Below the pieces are notes generated by a model. The model saw only the letters and a list, made by a program, of their open reading frames with translations, did no database searches and had not been told where the DNA came from. A stretch of DNA of 21,502 bases from Magicicada cassinii (lineage: Eukaryota > Arthropoda > Insecta > Hemiptera > Cicadidae), in assembly GCA_028571305.1 (NCBI GenBank), contig JAOXNS010211012.1, forward strand, positions 1 to 21,502, written 5' to 3'. A program made the translations under genes and the position numbers. Positions 8,123-17,951 of this stretch are shown piece after piece; the stretch's first letter is position 1; each line of letters starts with the position of its first letter.

Positions 8123-9118
8123 ACATAAAGAATATATGGAGTTTTTGTTATAGATAAATAATCGAATTTCAAAAAGATCAGATCTTAGTAAGATATACTT
8201 GATTATGTTAAAATCGTTTGTGTATTAATAAGTTTGATTATGTTACAATTCTATTACTTATGAGTCAAGCATAACTTCAGTCTCTCGTCCCGAAAAAAAA
8301 TTCTACTATACTCCCTTGTTCCTCATGGCCATGTTGTATCACTTCCCACCATAAACAGTAGAAACATTCAACCTACCGCACCGTTTTATTAATCAATGTT
8401 TATCACTAATAACCGAGTCTTGTTTACATTAAGTAATACATGGTGTCTACGAGTGTGTAGGTTTATGAGAAGCAAACGGTTACAGGACAGAAGACGTAGA
8501 AACAGATGAACTCGACCGCTGTTACATTTTGTTGGAATAAGGTCTGTAGAGATAAACGGATATGTTACAGAAGATATGGGAACTGAGAGAAGGAAAGGAG
8601 ATGCAGAGAACCGAAGAGATGAAATGATTTGGTGTGTGTGAGTGTGTGTCCGTCAGGATTATGACTTTGTACATCTGTAAGCGATTTATAAATACAAAAT
8701 GGATTTAACAGAGAGAAGTTTGTGTATTGCACTTAAAACAAAGAGAGAAGTGTTGAATGCACTTGAGTTTGTGTGTTACAAGTAATTTTTAAAGTGCAAA
8801 TTAAACAATATAATTGGAGCCTAGCATTAATAGTAATAGTTATTATTGCATGAGGTAATAACTTAGAAGCGCGTAACGTATAGTTGTGTACTTCCAGTGG
8901 ATAGAAACGAAACAGTAAAAGTGTGTAGTCATTTAGTAGCAACACAGGAGAAAAGAGAAAGTACATAGAGATAGCGAGGCGCTGAACCGTTGCCAAACAC
9001 AACAAACAATATACAGTGGACACCAGTCAGCTGGTGGTCACCTTACCACGCGAGTACGCACGTTACCGTTGAAGAAAGTTCACTTCAGTGATGCGTTTTG
9101 TTTTGTTTATGTTACTCG
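8123..9118. other. Unassigned intergenic DNA
   Basis: No gene recognised. A 96-codon minus frame at 8733-9023 has no motif. GTGTGTGTGAGTGTGTGT-like sequence lies near 8632-8650. Confidence 0.4.
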
Positions 9119-9137
9119 AACCTAACCTAACCTAACC
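9119..9137. repeat. Interstitial telomere-like CCTAA tract
   Basis: AACCTAACCTAACCTAACC, nearly four CCTAA units, the complement of the TTAGG telomere repeat of most insects. A nearby GTAACC continues the pattern imperfectly. It is too short to be a telomere and is best read as an interstitial tract. Confidence 0.8.
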
Positions 9138-10668
9138 GTAACCTTTGCCTCGAAGAACAGACGTGATCGAAATGTTGAACTGACATCCCGAGAGGCGCCT
9201 AGCCTGACTGTGTTTCCATTACGCCCTTCATAACCTTCCGGAAAAGGGAAGGCCCTGACTAATCTGTTGAAGGCTCTCCTAAAATTGATGTACTTCCCTT
9301 GAAATTGATGACGACCAACGCGATCGTGATTATAATCCCGACAATTACAATTACATTTAATTACCTCTGATCCCTTATCCTTCTTTGTGCCACGTTACAA
9401 GTGTTTGAACACCTCGTTTCAGCAAAGTGTGGGGAGATTATCTTGACAAACTGGACGTTCTGATCGCTGAACACTTAGATTTCGTGAGTCATATCTTCCA
9501 GTCATCATCTAATGAAGCTGGTCGAATGCTTTTCTGAGGTCGGTTGAGAGGGTAACGGGTAAACACACATCCACGTTTACCTTGTTTGGCACGAGAGCCT
9601 CCTGCGCAAACTCCAGAAACTTCTTCTCCCAGAACAGTCCTTTAATCAGTAGGATTCTATAAGAGCGGAAATTCCGAATGTAAATACTGGAGAATACACT
9701 ATACAGAATATCTCTATGGAGAGCAGAACTACTACCTGTTATCAGTAACAGCCTTCGCCGCTCCCGACTAGGACTGCCTAACCTATACGTATAGAAAACC
9801 TTGCAAAGCGTACTCGTCAGCTGACTTAACCTTATAACTAAAATCTCCATCGGTCTTATTCTGAATTTCTAATAAGAAAAATGGTGTTTATTCGTCTATA
9901 GGACGATACCTTACCTTTTAACGTAAATTTCTAAGCTCTGGAGGCCTGGTACTCTTGATTGTCAGTCTGGTAAACACTGCCCAGAACAAGACGGCTCTTG
10001 ATATTGGTCCCCTTTCTTGGCTACGAGAAGTGAACCAAAAATTGGAGATCGTTTGATCTTCAAATCGTTAGAATAAACTAACCATGATAGTCGTGCCATC
10101 CCACGTGAGACACGGGAACACTGTACTTATTGTTGACCTCCAAGATGCTTCAGTAGCTGAACGTCAATAAGTACCCCAGACGTGGTCAAATGTCTGGCAA
10201 GTATGACTCTGGGCTTGATTTATCTCATGAGAGTTTCTAAACAATTTGAATAAACTTTGATTAAGTTATTGAACGATTTACACAATTTTTGTTTATAAAT
10301 CGTCACATATATGTATTATATATGTCAAATGATTTTACAGAGTTTCGGTTCTTATTTTTATATCAGATAATACAAAGAAGACAGAGGTAAGAAACAACGG
10401 GATTTCTGTCGGGGAGTGTAGGATGTCTGTTTATAATTACCTCATGTTACAACGTATTACATTATTATGTGTTTTCTCATTAGGAAATCACTTTAGGGTG
10501 TGACGGACTGAATCGAGTTTAATGGATTCATTAAACGGATAAGCTAGGATTACACATATACGTTAACAAGACTGTCTCTAAAGGACGGAATGATTTCGTT
10601 CTGACGAATAGACTAAGTAGCGGGAACTTTAAACAACGTAGTCTAGATTAATTCTGATGTTATTACAG
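9138..10668. other. Unassigned intergenic or intronic DNA
   Basis: About 1.5 kb with no recognised gene. A 113-codon minus frame at 9509-9850 was inspected and not matched to any family. A 10-bp inverted repeat GTACTTATTG/CAATAAGTAC occurs around 10125-10175. If the exon at 10669 is real, part of this may be its intron. Confidence 0.35.
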
Positions 10669-10851
10669 CGCCAGACGAGCGAACGCGACGACTGGACTAT
10701 GCCGGAACAATATCGTAGGCAGGCCAGTGACGCGACGCGTCGAGGCGGAAGCGCATGGGACAGAATTAATCCGCTCAGATCGCATCTACATCACGCGAAT
10801 TTATTACAGAATCCGTTGGCTGCGGTCGTGAGCAGTGAAAATGCACGCTAG
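10669..10851 (+). CDS. Candidate terminal coding exon, unknown protein
   Basis: A stretch of 60 codons ending in TAG, preceded by a plausible splice acceptor (TTCTGATGTTATTACAG, AG at 10667-10668), in phase 0. It stands out from its surroundings by high GC and many CpGs, especially in GCG, ACG and CGA/CGC codons. The peptide is basic and polar (starts RQTSERDDWTMPEQYRRQAS, ends VVSSENAR) with no domain I recognise; it could be the cytoplasmic tail of a larger protein. AATAAA-type signals follow at about 10975. No upstream exon, start codon or donor could be paired with it inside the window, so the rest of the gene, if any, would lie upstream. A chance open frame in a CpG island or an old element remains possible. 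Confidence 0.3.
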   Translation, partial: RQTSERDDWTMPEQYRRQASDATRRGGSAWDRINPLRSHLHHANLLQNPLAAVVSSENAR

Positions 10852-10971
10852 CTACTCAGCACTGGCGATGTAAACGCTCCAATGCTTTATCGCTGGGTAC
10901 TGTCGGATTGTACAAGAGAACGATGCCAAATTGTTTGCTTTTAGAAACAGCGATCTGTAATTCAAGATAAA

Positions 10972-10985
10972 ACGTAAATAAATAA
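10972..10985 (+). promoter_or_regulatory. Possible polyadenylation signal
   Basis: GTAAATAAATAATTA contains AATAAA about 125 bp after the stop of the candidate exon. AATAAA is common in such AT-rich DNA, so this supports the exon only weakly. Confidence 0.2.
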
Positions 10986-12024
10986 TTATAATTGAATACC
11001 GGTACGCGCATCCGGTTTTAGATTTTCATTCTAAAGGAAGTATTGTTTTGCAAACACAATGAGAGCAGAAATAATAGAAAGATAAAAGTACACATATAAT
11101 ATATGTACGAGAGAAAGAGAGCGAGAGAGAACGTGAGTGAGATAGACAGTGTTGAAAGCGAAAGACGACATAGTCATATTTGTTTACAAGCGACCTTGGT
11201 ATTGTTTCTGGAATATCTCCCCCCCGCTAACATCACTGGTATTAATAACTTGCATTTGTCTCTTCGTCTTTCCGCGTCGCATCGCTCATGTCATATCACC
11301 ATGTGATACTATTTCCGTGGCGTTGTCGTTGGATTCCGTGACGTGCGCAGGCTGTGAACGACTATCAGAAACGAACACAGGAAAAACATGTGCAGCCAGT
11401 AACCTCGGTAAAACCTAAATTCAGTAAAATGTCCTTTTTTTGGCACGGATGCTATAGCTACGTCTCTAATGATTTCCCTGATAAAAGCTAAATCAGGGAA
11501 AGTATTCCGATTCTCATATGTATACCGAATCATCGAATAATTTTTCGCCCGCTTGCCAAAGTCTGTGTCGTACTTACTGAGTCCACTTTTTTCTAAATTA
11601 ATCGCCCGCGGCCAGGGAACGGACTTACTACTTACTCGCTCCATCTCAGTTTGGGATGATGTGCACAGAAAAACGTTTTCGATTAGCTTCAGATCCACTC
11701 CATTTCATTAACTCGCCGCATTGAGATTAAACACATCGTCATCTTTCCGTCCAATAGTCCTTACCATCTGCTGCACTCATTCTGTGTTTAATTTTTGGTC
11801 GAGTTTTCAGATACAGTTTGCCTAACTTATACAATCACATTCCATTGAGGCTCAGACGACGTTCGGTCCATATTCGAAACCCATTTAATGTGTTTGTATT
11901 TTCTTGTGAAATTTCATCTCCACTTCAGTTGAGATAAAAGTGAGTCCTAAACCCCTATAAATCGTACAACAAAATAAAGAATAACTCTGAAGACCTGTAC
12001 GACGTTTGATGAAGGAAGTAAATA
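10986..12024. other. Unassigned DNA with moderate GC
   Basis: Contains a GA-rich run (11103-11150) and several open frames on both strands, the longest 129 codons (-, 11309-11698). The translations overlap and none shows a domain, and stop-free length here follows from the higher GC. The ATA-rich palindrome ACATATAATATATGT lies at 11092-11106. Confidence 0.35.
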
Positions 12025-12219
12025 ATGTCCTACTGTTCGAAAGGCAGAAGATCTGTAGGAGATAAACCAAGAAACCAGTGGACGTCGGAACTGCTTTGCT
12101 TAATCAAAGAAAGACTGATGATGGTGATTATGGAGACGACGAAGATGACGATGTTACAAATTTTCAATGTAATTTCACTCAGAAAAAGAGTAGCCTTTTG
12201 TAAATTAAATGACTCATAG
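12025..12219 (+). mobile_element. Probable LINE extreme C-terminus and 3' tail
   Basis: The open frame contains KGRRSVGDKPRNQWTSELL, resembling the KG(K/R)R-VGRPR-RW block that precedes the end of many insect LINE proteins. It runs on into a GATGATGGTGATTATGGAGA-type tract like the (GAT)-rich 3' tails of such elements. Only this short piece is readable, so assignment rests on one motif. Confidence 0.35.
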
Positions 12220-12699
12220 CTGACAGACTGCTTTAGTAATACGATAATTTATTTTTACACAAGCTGTGTTGTCAAAAAGCATTGTGGTGATACAGTGTTA
12301 CAAACTTTACGGTAACAAGAATGTAAAGTGTACAAACTAACATGTCTTGTACATTACAGTATACGTCATTGAGACCTGCCAACCGATTATGGTCGAAGCG
12401 ATCATTCCGCTCGGCAGATGCGTCACAAACATTATTGTTTGTTATGTTATAATAAAAGGAGACAAATGAAGTGGTTAATTCTACGGGGAGACAGTTAAAT
12501 CGCTCAAGGTTATGTTGGACACAAGTTTGCATGTCGTTATCTGCGTCCAAGACGTGGGTGTATGCAGGCCTATTCGTGAAGACCAGCTGGTGCGTTATAA
12601 TGTGCCAAAGCACAAAGGAGAATTTTTTACTGTAGACCATCCGTTTTCGTAAATAGGCCTATCACGAGTGTTACATAGAAGAAAAAAATATTATTAAGA
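12220..12699. other. Unassigned intergenic DNA
   Basis: A 122-codon minus frame (12272-12640) shows no convincing family motif. AGGCCT palindromes occur near 12565 and 12654. Confidence 0.4.
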
Positions 12700-12741
12700 C
12701 TCCTAAGCTGCGTCGGTGGTACACATTGGAGCCATTATTAT
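12700..12741 (+). mobile_element. Retroposon 3' end only, copy 3
   Basis: About 42 bp that match the reverse complement of 4095-4135 with four mismatches: CTCCTAAGCT, CGGTGGTACACAT, GGAGCC and TTATTAT. Only the extreme 3' end is present, as in a severely 5'-truncated copy. ATTATTAA at 12690-12697 and 12737-12744 may be the target duplication, although the right one overlaps the tail. Confidence 0.65.
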
Positions 12742-12964
12742 TAAAATATTATTTGGTAATTGAGGAAAACATTAGAGTACATATCAAAGACGAAACGGGC
12801 AGTCAGATCAAATATATGTGGATCAGTCATCGGTCATAAAATATTATTGTCATGCTAGTCATCGGTGTCTGTAAGTCCACCTTATTGCCATGTTATGACC
12901 AGTAGTGAGAAACACATTTTGCAATACTGTATTTGGAATCATGTCGAGAGAAGAAGATTAATGA
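12742..12964. other. Short spacer
   Basis: No feature recognised. It may include the eroded upstream part of the LINE that follows. Confidence 0.4.
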
Positions 12965-13975
12965 GCAGTGTCTCAAGCCATAATTTCTATAACACTGAGA
13001 AGATACGCCTCCGCCTCTGCTGACCAGTTCGGTCGCAATAGGCTATCTAACTTAGCCGATGTATGCAGCCGTCTGAGAAGACGCCTGTCTATCTTGCCAA
13101 TTAATGCAGCTCTGGAAACGATAATTAAAAACTTAGACGCTGATGGCAGTATAAAAAATGTTTATCCAGTAGTTGGCATATCCAGATGATTTTGCTGTTT
13201 TGAAACAGTCATCTATTCGGTAAGCCCATCTATTCCACTATGAAAGTATTTCTCAATTTGGAAGAATCAGCAAAATGCTTTGGCCTAAAAATAAATGAAG
13301 AGAAAAAATATAAAATTATATCAGAATCATGGGCTCCAAGGATTAGAAGAAGTTTGTGTATCAGTTTTGGGAACTCGAATTAAGTATAGTAAAAGCATTT
13401 ACTTATCTGATAATGAAAGTGGCATGCAGGAGGAAATGCTAAGACTTGTTGTCCTTGCTAACAAAGCCTATTTTGGATTAAAAAGGAAATTTAGCTCCAA
13501 ACTGCTTATTAAGGTAACAGAGAGCTTCTTTTACAAAACGCTATTTTTCCCAGTGCTACTGTCATGGAAGGGACATGGGTTGTGAGAACGCAATGAAAAC
13601 GCGCTGGAAGGATTTGAGAAAAAACTATTAAGAACATACAGGCCAAGAAATGAAGGAATTGTATGGAAAGAAGAATCAATGAAGAACTATCTGTATTTTA
13701 TTACATGAAATGACCTTAATCCAAAAGATAAAGATAGAAGGGCTTAGACAGGCTGGTCATGTTGCAAGCATGGACGGTTTGGAACGTGTAAGGCACATCT
13801 TCTTGTATAACCCAGAAGGAAAAAGAGTAATAGGGAGCCTGAAACTGAGATGGAAAGATAGTGTGCAGCGAGATGAGTAAAGGACTGGAATCCGCATTGG
13901 GCAGCGACCGGTGATGAAGTCTCCTTCAGTAGGACTGTAGCGGGCCGTGACGGTAATGATGAGAATATAAAAAAG
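12965..13975 (+). mobile_element. Best-preserved LINE, RT palm to C-terminus
   Basis: Blocks appear in order. IISITLRRYASASA corresponds to the RT strand before the GLRQGD loop. LRRRLSILPINAALETIIKN matches GLRQGD-LS-LLFN-ALE-(V/I)I. LAYPDDFAVLKQSS holds the catalytic box at 13179-13190, with YPDD in place of YADD. LNLEESAKCFGLKINEEKK with YK is the classic (L--AA--MGLKINE-KTKYM). EEMLRLVVLANKAYFGLKRK and SSKLLIK..FYKTLFFPVLL match (EI--RI--AN-CYFGL---L-SKLLS--TK--LYKTLIRPVL). Then come NALEGFEKKLLR, KIKIEGLRQAGHVASMD, KRVIGSLKLRWKDSVQRDE and KDWNPHWAAT, the C-terminal end. Several frameshifts and stops exist, and endonuclease and N-terminus are absent. Same motif class as 5585-6045. Confidence 0.88.
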
Positions 13976-14930
13976 GGAGTCGAATAGGCCTAATATTTTA
14001 GAAATATGGGATAGTCGAATGGAGGAAAGAAGGAGGCATATGTTGTGAAAAGGACACAAAGTTCAGTTTTAAAACTGTTAACAAAAACGTGACTTATTGG
14101 GAATATCTGGAAGTGAAAATAAATGGAAGAAAACGTAAATGAAGGATACACAGAGAAGACAATTGGAAAGTAGCGAATAGAAAAAGATACGCTTGGGAGA
14201 AGAGGAGAAAAATTTAAACACAAAGTACCTAACGATAATAACATAACATTTGGAAAAGAGGAAGATGTGGACACGGGCGTAGAGGTTGAGACAGCAACAG
14301 AGAAAGAGATAAACAGATAGATAAGCAGCTGAATGAATGGAAGGACATACAGACAAACACACTGGGAAATAAGCGTTTTAGAGAAAAGCAGTCCGTGATT
14401 ATAGGATGTATGTTTAATGAGCCTACACTCTGGCGACATGTAATCCGTGAACAGCTGTACGCCATTTAGTACAATTAATTTATTATTCCCCTCATCCTGC
14501 TTAATTTTGAACTGACACATATGGGTCATAAACTGTGATGCAGCCTGCTTTTGTTTGTGGAGTGTTTTCTATATGCTAGCATGCGAGTGAGGAAGAGGGA
14601 GAGGGAGTTGGCAGATGGAGATACAAAGGACAAATAAGTAGGCCAGTGAGTAAATTGCTTTAGGGCTTCTGCGTGTCTTTTTCTTCTTCCATTTTATTTC
14701 CATAAATTTATTCTCTTTTTTGTCGACGGTTATTTCCTAATTCTTTATTCTTTTCATAACAATGTCTTACACTTTTTTCACCCTTTGTTGTTCTATTATT
14801 TAGACGGTTATGACTGTAAAACTGTAAAGGCCTAGCATGTTACAAAAAGTACTCCCCATTTTTACTGTGGACATATAACTGCTGGCTCTTTTTACGTTTT
14901 AGATGACGAAGCTCTATAAGTAACAGAGCC
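13976..14930. other. Purine-rich unassigned DNA
   Basis: 14050-14370 is strongly purine-rich on the plus strand, which removes stops on the minus strand and yields a 179-codon frame of Ser/Phe/Leu-rich low-complexity sequence. No gene is inferred. A GA-rich run also lies at 14587-14612. Confidence 0.4.
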
Positions 14931-14978
14931 TGATGTATATGTACAGTGAGTTTAATTCCACGCTGGCATCTAAAACAG

Positions 14979-15066
14979 GGAACAAGTATTCCCTGGAGAT
15001 TAAAGATTCTACCTTTGGTTCTTTCGTTAATGACAAGAGGAGGAATCCCTCCTAATCTGTGTGACG
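14979..15066 (+). CDS. Possible coding exon 1, unknown protein
   Basis: An open frame runs from after a TGA at 14931-14933 to a strong splice donor, GACG|GTAAGTA, with the exon ending at 15066 in phase 1. Acceptor candidates are ACAG|GGAACAAG (exon from 14979, in phase) or ACAG|TGAG (from 14947), both with weak pyrimidine tracts. The peptide ends LSLMTRGGIPPNLCD. No domain recognised. Support comes mainly from the fit with the next open segment: the one-base overhang G joins AA at 15182 to give a Glu codon without breaking the frame. The opposite strand is also open here, so coding is unproven. Confidence 0.2.
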
Positions 15067-15181
15067 GTAAGTAGACTGTTCATTTTAACTTTGTTACTGT
15101 TACATAAATAATATATTTTTTGTATGGTGACGATATCAGTTTGTTTTGATATTGTGTTGCAAAAATTTATTTTTTCACCAG
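15067..15181 (+). other. Candidate 115-bp intron
   Basis: It begins GTAAGT and ends in the pyrimidine-rich TTTATTTTTTCACCAG. It has the size, ends and tract of a short insect intron. A branch point was not assigned. Confidence 0.3.
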
Positions 15182-15369
15182 AAGACGATCTCTCTTTTGT
15201 TAGGGGTCTAAACGTTGTGGTTAAATCCGCATATACGAAGTCTAATGTCCAGAGTCTTATAATTTTAAATTATAGTAAAAACCCAGAACACTATTTTAAT
15301 GTAATCTTGTGGGATAATTTAAATAACATTGAAAAGCTGGCATATAAGTACAAAATTAAATTAAATTAA
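15182..15369 (+). CDS. Possible terminal coding exon 2, unknown protein
   Basis: An open segment of 62 codons after a good acceptor, ending in TAA. The peptide begins EDDLSFVRGLNVVVKSAYTK (first codon split across the intron) and ends EKLAYKYKIKLN. It looks like ordinary mixed sequence rather than low complexity, but I recognise no family. AATAAA at 15368-15373 overlaps the stop codon, which could serve as a poly(A) signal for a very short 3' UTR. An unspliced ORF from ATG at 15124 also covers this segment. The alternative is chance in AT-rich DNA. Confidence 0.25.
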
Positions 15370-15399
15370 TAAATCATCACATTTAATATTTACTAAATA

Positions 15400-15778
15400 T
15401 TACTGTGTAACACCATCAAACCACCACCATCATGTAACACCACCAAAAGTAAACTATAAACCGACGCAGCCAGTTCATCATCATCATCTTCTTCACAACA
15501 CGGCAAAGATCCACCAGCCATCTCTACCCACACACCTGTGTCCTACAGGTTTGTATTTCCAGTTTGGAACCTGGCATTTTTTCTAAGTGTTTTTTCTACC
15601 GTTGTTTTTAATCTTTTAATTTTTCATTCAAGTTAGGAACTTGTAACTCTTCCCTTATGGCTTCATTCATTATACGCTCAAGTTTAAACACCTTTAATTC
15701 CTCTTAAGGACGGCATTTCCGAGGCCTGTATTTTACTGTCTTGTTTCTTGGTTGTTGTCCACAATTCACACCCATAGT
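15400..15778 (-). mobile_element. LINE C-terminal fragment (minus strand), third family
   Basis: On the minus strand, from 15776 downward, YGCELWTTTKKQDSKIQASE matches (YG-E-WT-TKK--SKIQA-EM-FLR), followed by LRGIKGV. The next frame gives RIMNEAIREELQVPNLNEKL and KKHLEKMPGSKL, the (RIRNE-IR-EL-V--INEKI---R--W--HL-RMP--R) block. The GRR--GRPRKRW segment is too decayed to read. A GATGATGATGATGAACTGGC-type stretch and a CCACCA/TCATCA-rich tail follow (15410-15500 on the plus strand). Frameshifts separate the parts. This motif set differs from those at 3.5, 5.6 and 13 kb, so another LINE family is involved. Confidence 0.75.
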
Positions 15779-15821
15779 ACAGTAACTATGGGTACAGTAT
15801 ACTATACACATAGTATAGTAC
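15771..15821. repeat. Two adjacent hairpins
   Basis: CCCATAGT (15771-15778) pairs with ACTATGGG (15785-15792). Next, GTAC plus TATACTAT (15792-15805) pairs with ATAGTATAGTAC (15810-15821), leaving a two-base bulge and a 4-nt loop. The pair sits at the upstream edge of the minus-strand LINE fragment. Confidence 0.7.
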
Positions 15822-17869
15822 AGGGACTGCCATAACTTTGTAAAGCGCAGCTAGTTGACTGCTTAAAGTACCTGCGCACATTTATACGGACGAAGAGGAA
15901 ATTAGTCGGCACCAAACCTCGTAAATACCATTGGCTTCTGGACAGGATCATTTCCAAATAAACTGTTGGAGTGCAATAGTGTGGATCTATTGAATATTCA
16001 TATTCAAACCGGTGTGGACCTACTGAATTCAACTTTAGGCACGAAGCTCAACTACGTCATCTCTGGTCTTGAGAGATTGTAGGGAAAGGTGTTAGGTGCC
16101 GTGTAGTTCCTCTGGGTTTGTCACTGAGCAAGAGATCCATGGTCTACAGGAATTCAAAACGAATTAAGTCATAGCATAGTCCCTACGAGTTACACTTACT
16201 TGTCTTTGTACAGATATATAAACACATAGAAACGCATGGAAATACTTTATTTATAAACCACTTACACAAAGATCAACACGCAAGAAGACTGAAAATAGTA
16301 TTTCCATTGAACTTAATTTTTCATGCCAAGCGAAATCTTTAAAAGATATTATACTCGTAAAAAATAAGTTATAATATGACTAATCATTGGACTGGATCTC
16401 TTCATGACAGTTTTTATTTCACAGTTCTTATTGCTATTATAAGCAGATTGCTTACTACATAAATGTAAAAAATTCTTATTTGAGTTAATCGAAACATATT
16501 TCACATACGACGATATTTAAAATTCCTAAAAAAAATTCGAACATTTTGTCAGTGTCAATTTTTTTTCATGTATTCTACAAATTTTGTTGGTGTTGTTACT
16601 TTGTTTTAATATCTGTAATCCGCAGTGTCGCAGAGTTTTGTGCCAAGAAATTTAAGAAATTTTGTGAACCATAATGTTGGTGAAACCGAGGTTAAGCATA
16701 AACGTGTGCAACCCTTGAACAAAATTTTTACCTTGAAATCATAAAACATCGTTAGAAGAGTAAGCGAATCGGTATAAACATCTGTGTATACAATGTTAAC
16801 TGTTTCGCGACCCGCTGCTTCACATGTGGCGCGTTGTGTCTGAAGTTGAAACGAAGGACAGCCAATATGTAGGTTAAGGACAGGTGTACTGTGAACAGGT
16901 TACAAGACGCCAGTTATTAAAAGTACTTGCTGCACGACACAAACGACTGTAGACTGCTTTAATAAATTACAAACTGCCGAATCGTAAGTTTACAGTTTTG
17001 GGAAAACAAGTCACTAGTCGTAATTAAACAGATATAAAAATACCTACTGCAGAAAAAAATCTTGAGCATTAATGTAGGAAGAAAAAATACTCGTTAAGTA
17101 CAACAACGGGTTAATTATTTGACATTACGTTGTACATACTAATGCAATATAAGGCATTAAGTATTGAATATGTTAAACGTTAATCTGTGAATTAAAATGA
17201 TTAATTTAATGTTTTCTCCGCTACAGCTAATTAACAGGTTCCAAAATACTGAGCCTTCAGCATATTATCATTCTGAATTCAGAATGGTTAGTTTCTTGTA
17301 GAATCAGAATTGCTGAATCAATTTAGATGAAACATGATCCGGTTTCTTAAGACTACTCTTAAGATTAAAAATGTGAGACAATTATAAATAGTGGGTACGA
17401 ATTTGATTTAAATTTGTTGGCATAATAACTATAAGAATAGCATACTGCCGTTATTATTCAAAATATTATGCATATAAGTAGACATGTATCTTGTTTCTGG
17501 AATATAGTTGTAGACGGTTAAGATTACCTACTTATCTTACGGAGGATTTATTGATGGTCCACATTTAACACATAAAACTCACTTAAAAAAAGAAAATCAG
17601 TAGCCTGACAAGTGACAAGAGCCTTTTTCGTTAAATTCCCAATCAATGCGAAAGCAAAAGAAATGATTGAAATAAACTGTACAACCCCATAATAAAAAAA
17701 ACCATTTCAGTAGTAATTTAAAAGTAAAACAGTTATACCAAAAAAGAAGGACGCTACAGTAATTACTTTCCGTTAGTTTGGCGTTGGCTGGTTGTAGGGC
17801 TATATAGTTTTTGTGTAATGTTTTAGTTCTTTTATATTGAATTGCCGCCGATGAAAGACAAACTGACGT
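15822..17869. other. 2 kb of unassigned AT-rich DNA
   Basis: No gene, RNA or repeat family recognised. A 76-codon minus frame at 15802-16032 has no motif. A perfect 18-bp palindrome CATTCTGAATTCAGAATG occupies 17269-17286. Confidence 0.45.
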
Positions 17870-17951
17870 CTATGTGATATTTGATGCACTACACTAATAA
17901 AACAACATTATTTATTAATTAAGCCTGTATTTTAGACTATCTGTAGATGTA
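17870..17951 (+). repeat. Unknown dispersed repeat, copy a
   Basis: Aligns to 19606-19690 at roughly 85% by hand, with shared CTATGTGAT, TTTGATGC, ACTAATAA, CAACATTAT, GCCTGTATTTTAG and CTATCTGT. Flanks on either side do not match, so this is the whole shared unit or the part that survives in both. Confidence 0.75.

Noticed and set aside
9119-9137. Chromosome end
   Set aside because: Fewer than four repeat units, with unique sequence on both sides.
9509-9850. 113-codon open frame (-) ending AFDQLH
   Set aside because: Looked at as a possible exon or RT piece, but no consistent family motif or neighbouring blocks were found.
11309-11698. 129-codon open frame (-)
   Set aside because: No recognisable domain, no splice or promoter context, and competing open frames on the other strand in a locally higher-GC stretch.
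12340-13080. Apparent inverted relation between 12345-12427 (-) and 13005-13080 (+)
   Set aside because: A few peptide-level matches (SASA, NRL, DV) caught the eye, but base identity was only about half and the 13-kb segment is explained by the LINE RT.
13990-14529. 179-codon open frame on the minus strand, longest in the window
   Set aside because: It lies opposite a purine-rich tract that removes stop codons. The translation is Ser/Phe/Leu-rich low complexity with no motif, and alternative minus frames are open too.
15124-15181. Unspliced start of the 81-codon frame at ATG 15124
   Set aside because: The first 19 codons cover the AT-rich, pyrimidine-tract part of a well-formed intron, so the coding candidate was placed after the acceptor instead.
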